DNA from: Chrysemys picta bellii
Taxonomy: Eukaryota > Chordata > Testudines > Emydidae
Assembly: GCF_011386835.1 (NCBI RefSeq)
Contig: NC_088791.1
Span: 27,936,998 to 28,000,997, forward strand
Reading direction: 5' to 3'
DNA length: 64,000 bases
Of the stretch, positions 56,946-64,000 are shown piece by piece; position 1 is the first letter of the stretch, and the number at the start of each line of letters is the position of its first letter. Position numbers and translations under genes: made by a program. A model generated the notes under the pieces. It ran no database searches and was not told the origin of the DNA. It saw nothing but the letters and a program-made list of their open reading frames with translations.

Positions 56946-57650
56946 GTAAGTAGCCGTTCTTTCTTCTATGACTATGTGTCAGGGTGGATCCCACTGCAGG
57001 TAACTGGCAAGCAGTATCCTCCTTGGACCATGGAAGTAAGGAGTTCCAGCTGTATCGGTCAGTCAAAAGATATTGAAGTACTGCTCTCCCGAACTCGGCA
57101 TCCAACCTAGTGCCATATCAAGGGCAAAATGTTTAACAACATTCAGTGGATTGCCCTATGTTGACAACTTGCAGATCCCAGAGACTGGCACAGCCCTGAA
57201 GCAGATGGAAGTGGCTGCTTGTGCCCTGGTGGACTATGCCTTGACATTGAGATAGGGTAAGTCTCACCAGCCAGGTGGAAATGCACTGTGTGATCCACTT
57301 GGAGATTCTCTGTGATGAGATGTGTTGGTCTTTCAATGAGCCAGATACGGCCACAACAAGGCAGAGAGTCATGCTGCAAGGTTTGGTCCTGTTAAGGTAA
57401 CAGAGCAAAGCTCTGGATATATCCAAAGTGTGCAGTTTCTTTTCTCCCAGCACTGAATGTGGCTTCGAGAAGAAGACTGGAAGGCAACTGATTGATTTAG
57501 ATGGAATTTCAAGATCACCTTAGGGATGAACTTGGGACTCTCCGTGTACCTTATTTTGAAGATTAACTGTTTGTAAAACAGATAGAAGAGGAAAAGCACT
57601 GTATATTTCCAAATATCACCACGGTTCTGTTTTTTCGTTCCTGCTAGGAC
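56946..57650 (-). mobile_element. Second DIRS fragment (3' end and recombinase), abutting the first
   Basis: It begins with the 3' terminal region (GTAAGTAGCCGTTCTTTCTT, then AACTGGCAAGCAGTATCC; compare GGTAACTGTCTTTTCTTC and CCCAAGCAGTACCCCTC at 52.19-52.25 kb). Minus-strand recombinase frames follow: LHTLDISRALLCYLNRTKP, SSQRISKWITQCIS, and in another frame STRAQAATSICFRAVPVSG preceded by a stop in place of the catalytic His. It ends without RT by about 57.65 kb. Confidence 0.6.
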
Positions 57651-57955
57651 AGCAACTTCTATTAGAGTGCAAAGTTGTTTTTCTTAAATGTCTTGTAACT
57701 GCTAAGTGATAGAATTTATATGTGAAAGTTTATTCCTACTTTCTCTTTCTACTTCTCAAAAAAAGTGAAGGAGATATGGCTATGGAGATAAGGAGATATG
57801 CCAAAATGAATTACAATTGCCTCACAAAGTTTACATGATTATCCCTCAGTCCTCCACATTGTCCTGACTGTAACCAGTTGCCTTTATTACTAACAAAAGT
57901 CATTTTACATGGCCTTTACTTTTGGGGCCTACAGATTTAATCGTTGGCTAAAGAA
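57651..57955. other. Unassigned spacer
   Basis: No recognised feature. Confidence 0.4.
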
Positions 57956-58225
57956 GATCATAAGATTTGAGGAAGGGGTTGGAATAGGGTCAGGGAGGGG
58001 GCAGAGTTGGGGTGGGGACTTTGGGGAAGGGGTTGGAATGGGGGCGGGGAAGGGGTGGGAAGAGGTGGAGCTTGGGCGGGGCCTCATGGAAGGGGTGGAG
58101 TGGAGGTGGGGCCAAGGGCGGGTGCTTTTGTACCTTTATATGAAAAGGTGTCAGTGATGCGGCCCTCGGGCCAATGTACTAGTCCTCATGTGGCCCTCGT
58201 GGTGATTCGAGTTTGAGATCCCTGC
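57956..58225. mobile_element. Remnants of hAT MITEs
   Basis: 57960-58140 is G-rich (GGCGGGGAAGGGGTGGGAAG) and resembles the right half of the MITE at 29421-29795. 58150-58225 is a different end: GATGCGGCCCTCGGGCCAAT to GAGTTTGAGATCCCTG. Confidence 0.5.
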
Positions 58226-60517
58226 CGTAGAATGACAAATTTAATCACAGCTTTTGAAAAAAAATGTAGATTTGATTCAGTCAAACTAACTCAGCCAGAC
58301 ACATGTTAACTCCAAGGATTAACAGACTGGCTATGAAAAAAAAACTTGTATATGCTCTGATTCTGTCTCTCCCAGTAGATGATGCTACTTGATTAACCCC
58401 AAAAGACTAAACTGGGGCAAGGTTTCTTAGATAAATGTTATAACTCCAAACCTCAAGAGATCAGAATTCCCCTTTAATCAATTTTTTCACAAATAATTTC
58501 TTTTAAAAAATCATGAGATTAAAAATTCTCATAGTAAAACATTTTATTTTAGACTTTTTCCCCTCTTAGATTCATCACAGACTGCTATCTAATCTGTCCT
58601 ATTCAGATTTTTTTTTATTGTGCCCATCATCATAGTATCTATATGCCTGCCTTTGATAAATGAATCTATGTTAGGCTTCTATATTGCATCTACCACAGTA
58701 ATATTTTTATGTTGCACAAAATTAAGGGATATAAAAGCCTAGAACAAAAAGTTGCTTTTCATTCTCCCTTTCTCGAAGGCAGAGGAGCATGACTAGATTT
58801 GTCAATTTTTTGTTTTGTTTTGAAGGGGGATCAAATCTGGGAAAAGACTTTATCAAAAAGGTATTTTATAGCTCAGTCTGAACACAGCCAGACTTTGATT
58901 CAGTCTGTATATTTTGGCAAGGAGTTCATAGCAAGCGTTACCACTGAAAATTCTTTGTTCACAGTGCCAATAGTAGGAACCTGGGTCTATCCAGCTGCAA
59001 CATCTTTTGTGAAATGTAGTTGTGCTGGGAGACCATGAAGGAGGTTAAGAGCATCTCTGAGGTAACTAAATCTCAATAAGCCCCCCCTATATACAATCTG
59101 CGCCTAAACACCTATACTGCTATTTTTTGCCCCACGGTGTGAGCCCAAGTCAGCTAACCAGGGCTCTGAGACTCACTGCCACGGGTCTTTTTTTGCTGCA
59201 TAGATGTACTTTTTGTGGCAGCTGCATCCAACCCTAGATTCTGCCATCTGTTCTATATAAATTCTCATACCATACTCATCACTCTAGTAGTTGAGCACTG
59301 GTACACTACTCTTTGTTAGATCCGAATTGTTTTATTTCCTTTCCTAAAAAAAAATTACTGATCAATAAGCAGAATATTTTTAAACTATAAGAAGCTGATT
59401 TTTATAGTAAAAAGTATATTAGTGCAAGATAGTTAAAAAGTGAAAATTACTAATTGCCCCAGTAGCAAATTTTAAATAATGCAAGAAACTAGCAATTTTC
59501 TAGCCAAGTTTCTTGGTGTTTACAGCTTTTAAGATGTAAGAGTCTTGGTTTTACATACCATATCAGAAATCACTACAGGCGTTTTTCTGCATGCTAAGCT
59601 AATCTGTACATTGACATTGGAAGTTATGGTGTAAAATGAGGCAAGATTTTCATACTTTACTGTATCAAAGAATTTGGCTAAATGCCTTCCTCACATTAAA
59701 AATGGCATTTAGCCAAAAATCTTTGTCCACAGAATTTCTTTTCTTTCATTCTAATTTTAACTGAATATTTAGAAGTGAAGTTATTTCTATTTCTCATGGA
59801 AATAGAAAAGTACTGTGTAGTATCATTAAAAGGAATACATTGTGAAAGGAACTTACTATACTGGAGTCAATGAAAATAGAAAATATAAATATGATGAAAT
59901 GCTTCAAATTAGTTAAGAGGATAGAATAAAGCTTTCAGGTCTACAATGAGAGCCATAGATCATATTCTGAATTGCAGGCATACACAAGCATGTGATACAA
60001 ACAGGCAAGCACATGTCAGAACACCCCTCGGTTACCTCTACTCTGTTCTTTTGAATAAACAGGAACTTGACTTCTGAGAAAAGATATGTATAGGTTGGCT
60101 AAGAGATAGGGTGGAGGTGCATCTGAGACAATCTATAAATTTGCTGACCATAAAATATCAGTTTGTGGAATAATCTCCTGGAGTGGCATGATAGAAACAA
60201 TAACAATTGGGACATTTACAAATAGTCTGGACAAAGCATGGGAAGACATACTGTGAGGATCGTGCTTGCAATAACAAGGAGATGGACTTCTATATCTCTA
60301 ATTTTTATAATATATTTCTATGACTTAGCTGACACATAATATAACTAACTTTTACCTATGAACATTTCACAGTGTATTTTGCTGTCTTGCGAGTGTTGCA
60401 TTCTGAGATTCATGACTGCTCCCATGTCTCTCGTCCATGTCCATGCGTCTCCTTATCCCCAACCCTTCCTTCTCTCTTTCTCCCCCTCTCCATCTATCTT
60501 CCCACTGACTTGTTCAG
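58226..60517. other. Mostly unassigned; MITE right end at 59095-59215
   Basis: AT-rich. 59095-59215 (GTGTGAGCCCAAGTCAGCTA, GGCTCTGAGACTCACTGCCA, TTTTTGCTGCATAGATGTAC) is the right end of the MITE family also seen at 29208-29872. No gene. Confidence 0.5.
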
Positions 60518-60605
60518 CAACTGTATGAGCAGCTCCTTATTGCACCTGTCTGAACAGTTGCCTACAAACAGCTTCTTGTTCAGTGTAAACATTGTGACAT
60601 GAGAG
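60518..60605 (+). other. Candidate 88-nt exon, probably non-coding
   Basis: A long pyrimidine tract (60450-60510, CCTTCTCTCTTTCTCCCCCT and similar) ends in TTGTTCAG, followed by 88 nt and the donor GAGAG|GTAAGTAAT. All three frames contain a stop, the best one only near its end. Good splice sites without coding capacity would fit an untranslated or long non-coding RNA exon. Confidence 0.3.
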
Positions 60606-60719
60606 GTAAGTAATCACCCCTCCTTCTCGTATTGTGCAGTGGCGGCAGTGTGACTTGGGTAGTAAACCACTCCTCTTCTTCACCTCGTTTCTTCTACTAC
60701 TTTACAAGTATTTTGTTGA

Positions 60720-61181
60720 GGCTTCGTCTACACTTAAAAGTTAGATTGACTTAGCTATGTTGCTCAGGGCTATGAAAAATTTCACACTCTGAGCTCTGTA
60801 GTTATGTCAACCTAACCCAAGTGTAGAAATGGCTAGGCCAGGACTGCCCAGAGGGGAGGGCAAGTGGGGCAATTTGCCCCAGGCCCCGGGCCCCACAGGG
60901 GCCCCCATGAGAATATAGTATTCTATGGTATTGCAACTTTTTTTTTATGGAAGGGGCCCCCAAAATTGCTTTGCCCCAGGCCCCCTAAATCCTCTGGGCG
61001 GCCCTGGGCTAGGCTGTTGGAAGAATTCTTCCACAGACCTAACTACTGCCTCTCAGAGAGGTGGACTAACTGTATAGACAGAAAAATCACTTCTGTTGAT
61101 GCTGGAAGCATCCAATCGCTACAGCAACATAACTGCAGCACCATAGCTATGCCACTGTACTAGCCGTAGTGAGACATGGCC
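60720..61181. mobile_element. Harbinger-type MITE, TGA duplication, with a nested MITE
   Basis: Ends GGCTTCGTCTACACTTAAAA and, inverted, GGCCATGTCTCACTACGG, between TGA at 60717-60719 and 61182-61184. Same family as 43938-44230. Interrupted at 60839-61006. Confidence 0.8.
60839..61006. mobile_element. 168-bp hAT-type MITE, GGCTAGGC duplication
   Basis: Perfect 8-bp duplication GGCTAGGC at 60831-60838 and 61007-61014. Inverted ends CAGGACTGCCCAGAGG and CAGGGCCGCCCAGAGG. The interior has GGCAATTTGCCCCAGGCCCC and its partial complement GGGGCCCCCAAAATTGCTTT. Confidence 0.9.
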
Positions 61182-61184
61182 TGA

Positions 61185-62149
61185 GCGATAGTACTGAGAC
61201 ACACACGTCCTTTGCTCCGCTCACCCAGCCCCCACTGCTCTACTCCATTTCCACCTTGTGATCTTCCTCAATTCATAACACTGTTAAACAGAAGTGAGTC
61301 AATAAATTATGTCAAATATGCATGTCTGTACACCTATATCCCTTCTTCTCTAAACAGACCAAAGGATATTTAGCACCTAGAATTTTTTTTTTTTGGCAGG
61401 ATGTCTCAAAAAAATAAATAAAGGTTTTTAACAATGTTACAGTCATGGTTTTGGAAGCTGGTAAGATTTATTAAGATCCAGGGTTTTTCTTAGAAACTTG
61501 TTTAAAACAATATGAAAGGTTGTATAGACTGTCAACAGTTACAACTGAAGAAGGAATTATTAAAAACTTAAATGTTTTTTTTTGTTCTGGTTTGTTTAAT
61601 ATTAAAACAAAGATATTCCAACAGACATCAAAAGCAAGAAAATACAAAGTTACAGCTGCTTCCCCTTGGTATTTCAAGGGTCTCAGTGCAATAAATGATC
61701 TTTCATGCTATATCTACAGTATGTCATTTTATAAGTGTAGCAGACTTTCATTTACAGAAACAAATTTAAGTAAAATCAAACACTGTAACAAATAAAAATG
61801 CCATCTTCTGAACTATTCCCAGCTAGTCCCACTATCTTCAACCCATAACACGTATCTGCATTTTCAGTCACAAATGCTGTGTTGGCAATCAGTTATCTCA
61901 AGTTACAACAGCACTAGAAAGTCTTGTCTAGGCAAGGCCTAAGGGTAGTTCCCCTGGTTCCTGCTACTCTGAAGGTTGCATGCTCCAAAGGCAGTCACAT
62001 AAAACAGTATTCACATGTGGTTTTTTAATACTGCTACTTTTATTTTAACTAAGTCAGCTTCCTCTAAGGAGGGTAGACATATAAATAAAATTAACTATCT
62101 ACAGCATTTAGCACCAGTAATGGATTATACGTATATGTTACCAAAAAAG
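61185..62149. other. Unassigned AT-rich stretch
   Basis: No recognised gene or repeat. Confidence 0.5.
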
Positions 62150-62160
62150 GGAAAGAAGAA

Positions 62161-62927
62161 ATGAAGAAGGAATATTGGAATAATCAATATTTACATACAT
62201 ACAAGAATAACAAGGTAATATTATTTGGAATTACAAACATTACCCATATAGCCAGACAAGTACCCAGAAACCACCTCCTACAAGACAGACCCAACAAAGA
62301 AAATAACAGAACACTACTAGCTGTCACCTTCAGCCCCCAACTAAAATCTCTCCAGCGCATCATCAAAGATCTACAAACTATCCTGAAAGATGATGCCTCA
62401 CTCTCACAGATCTTGGGAGACAGACCTGTCCTCGCTTACAGACAACCCCCCAACCTGAAGCAAATACTCACCAGCAACCACATAACCCAGGAACCTATCC
62501 TTGCAACAAAGCCTGATGCCAACTCTGTCCACATATCTATTCAAGTGACATCATCATAGGACCTAATCACATCAGCCATACCATCAGGAGCTCGTTCACC
62601 TGCACATCTACCAACGTGATATATGCCATCGTGTGCCAGCAATGCCCCTCTGCCATGTACATTGGCCAAACCGGACAGTCTCTATACAAAAGAATTAATG
62701 GACACAAATCTGACATTAGGAATCATAACACTCAAAAACCAGTAGGAGAACACTTTAACCTGTCTGGTCATTCAATGACAGACCTGCGGGTGGCAATTTT
62801 GCAACAGAAAAGCTTCAAAAACAGACTCCAACAAGAAACTGCTGAGCTGGAATTGATATGCAAACTAGATACAATCAACTTAGGCTTGAATAGGGACTGG
62901 GAATGGCTGAAACATTACGAACATTGA
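62161..62927 (+). pseudogene. Penelope RT thumb and GIY-YIG endonuclease
   Basis: Frame 1 (to 62559): VTFSPQLKSLQRIIKDLQTI, ASLSQILGDRPVLAYRQPP, NLKQILTSN, the block that follows the RT core in Penelope-like elements. Frame 2 (62616-62927): YAIVCQQCPSAM then YIGQTGQSLYKRINGHKSD and PVGEHFNLSGHSMTDLRVAI. The YIxxC...YIGQT...R...H pattern is a GIY-YIG nuclease with the extra CxxC of the Penelope group. A frame change or stops separate them (about 62560-62615). Confidence 0.8.
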
Positions 62928-63114
62928 ATCTATCTCCCCTTGTAAGTATTCTCACACTTCTCATCAAACTGTCTGTACTGGGCTATCTTGATTATCACTT
63001 CAAAAGGTTTTTTTCTCTTACTTAATTGGCCTCTCAGAGTTTGTAAGACAACTCCTACCTTTTCATGCTCTCTGTATGTGTATATATATCTCCTCAATAT
63101 ATGTTCCATTCTAT

Positions 63115-63156
63115 GCATCCGAAGAAGTGGGCTGTAGCCCACGAAAGCTTATGCTC
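63115..63156 (+). ncRNA. Hammerhead-ribozyme-like segment in the Penelope tail (degraded)
   Basis: CCGAAGAA (63119-63126) is followed by a perfect 6-bp stem GTGGGC/GCCCAC with loop TGTA (63127-63142), then GAAA (63143-63146), GC-TTAT-GC and TC. A hammerhead core is CUGAUGA - stem II - GAAA - stem III - UH. The first box differs at two bases (CCGAAGA), so self-cleavage is not expected from this copy. Hammerhead motifs are known in Penelope-like elements. Confidence 0.4.
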
Positions 63157-63468
63157 AAATAAATTTGTTAGTCTCTAAGGTGCCACAAGTACTCCTGTTC
63201 TTTTTTCGGATACAGACTAACACAGCTGCTACTCTGAAAGGTAGAGAGTGTGGGGTATTGAGAAAGGGGGACTAGGATAGGAAGATAAAAGATAGAAACT
63301 TTTAAGGAAAGAAGCAAAAGCATGGGATGTTTGTTGAGGACTGGTAATAGAGATCAGCAAGCAAGTTGGGTTAAGAGGGCAGGAAAGAAAGGGGCCTTTG
63401 AAAAGTCTTTCGAAAGTTAAGGTGGCCCCTCTCTCTCATCATGTCTCCCAAATCCTCATGTTCTAGAG

Positions 63469-63851
63469 CAGTGACTCTCAACCTTTCAGGAGTCTCATTT
63501 GTCTTGCATACCCCCAAGTTTTACCTCACTTAAAAACTACTTGCTGACACAATCAGACACAAAAGTGTCACAGCACTCTATTACTGAAAAACTGCTGACT
63601 TTCTCATTTTACCACATAATTATAAACTAAATCAACTGAAATATAAATATTGTACTTTCATTTCAGAGTATAATATATAGAGCAGTATCAACAAGTCATT
63701 GTCCGTATGACTTTTTGTTTGTATTGACTTAGTTGGTGCTTTTTATGTAGCCTGTTGTAAAACTAGGCAAATATCTAACTGAGCTGATTTATTCCCTGGA
63801 AGACCTCTGCGTACCCTCAGGGGTACACATACCCCTAGTTAAGAACCACTG
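63469..63851. mobile_element. hAT-type MITE, TTCTAGAG duplication
   Basis: 383 bp with perfect 8-bp repeats TTCTAGAG at 63461-63468 and 63852-63859. Ends CAGTGACTCTCAACC and, inverted, CAGTGGTTCTTAACTAGG. No coding frame. Confidence 0.9.
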
Positions 63852-64000
63852 TTCTAGAGGTCTTAAAAAAGCATACAAAAGAATTCAAGCTTTGAGCTCT
63901 TTTGTGCATCCTGACCATGTAAAATAGGCTTTAAAGTGTTCTCTCCCCCCCCCCCAAAAAAATCTGATTACTTTATTACATCTGAAATTTAGATTTTTGT

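Larger units (their letters stand above)
62150..63240 (+). mobile_element. Penelope-like element, 3' part
   Basis: Holds the end of the RT, a GIY-YIG endonuclease and a 3' tail. The tail (63115-63240) has the hammerhead-like segment, AAATAAATTTGTTAGTCTCT, AAGGTGCCACAAGTACTCCT and GATACAGACTAACACAGCTG, a tail I associate with turtle repeats. The 5' two thirds are missing (truncation is usual). The same tail, more diverged, occurs at 18005-18085. Confidence 0.8.

Overview
The window is vertebrate nuclear DNA, most likely from a turtle. I see no complete host protein-coding gene. What can be recognised is a dense, nested set of transposable elements in AT-rich sequence: CR1 and L2 LINEs, DIRS-type tyrosine-recombinase retrotransposons, a Penelope-like element with the tail typical of turtle repeats, Harbinger and hAT DNA transposons with their MITEs, LTR pieces and MIR-like SINEs. 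The turtle call rests on family knowledge and memory of similar repeats, not on a database search.

Layout. 1-2.8 kb: a hAT transposon (ZBED-like) split by a 1.9-kb CR1. 3.3-8.6 kb: a broken DIRS copy, cut by a CR1 3' end and by a 3.3-kb ZMYM/TTF-type hAT that has an 8-bp target duplication. 8.6-11 kb: MITE, MIR-like SINE, LTR piece and a GC-rich block. 11-15.7 kb: a second DIRS copy with gag-like, RT, RNase H and the start of the recombinase. 16-20 kb: AT-rich, mostly unassigned. 20.3-22.6 kb: a Harbinger fragment split by a CR1. 23-25.3 kb: an old L2 LINE carrying an LTR-like insert and a Harbinger MITE. 26.9-30 kb: GC-rich MITE, ancient DIRS RT remnant, and an inverted pair of Penelope tails, one holding a MITE inside a MITE. 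30-41 kb: mostly unassigned, with small repeats and a few possible exons. 41.7-44.2 kb: Tigger-like element, LTR piece, CR1 and a Harbinger MITE. 45.3-50.1 kb: a full-length Harbinger transposon. 51-57.6 kb: LTR piece, hAT remnant, a long DIRS element and a second DIRS fragment joined head to tail. 57.9-64 kb: MITE pieces, nested MITEs, the Penelope-like element and a hAT MITE.

How the parts relate. The Harbinger element carries the expected two convergent genes: a two-exon Myb/SANT-like DNA-binding protein (plus) and a DDE nuclease (minus). Each is interrupted by a single TGA. Its terminal repeats resemble those of several short TAA/TTA/TGA-flanked MITEs here, which were probably moved by such elements. 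All five DIRS segments lie on the minus strand, and two abut at their terminal repeats.

The least explained features are an open antisense frame inside the Harbinger intron, a hammerhead-ribozyme-like fold in the Penelope tail, the DIRS-DIRS junction, and a handful of isolated exon-like segments with good splice signals.
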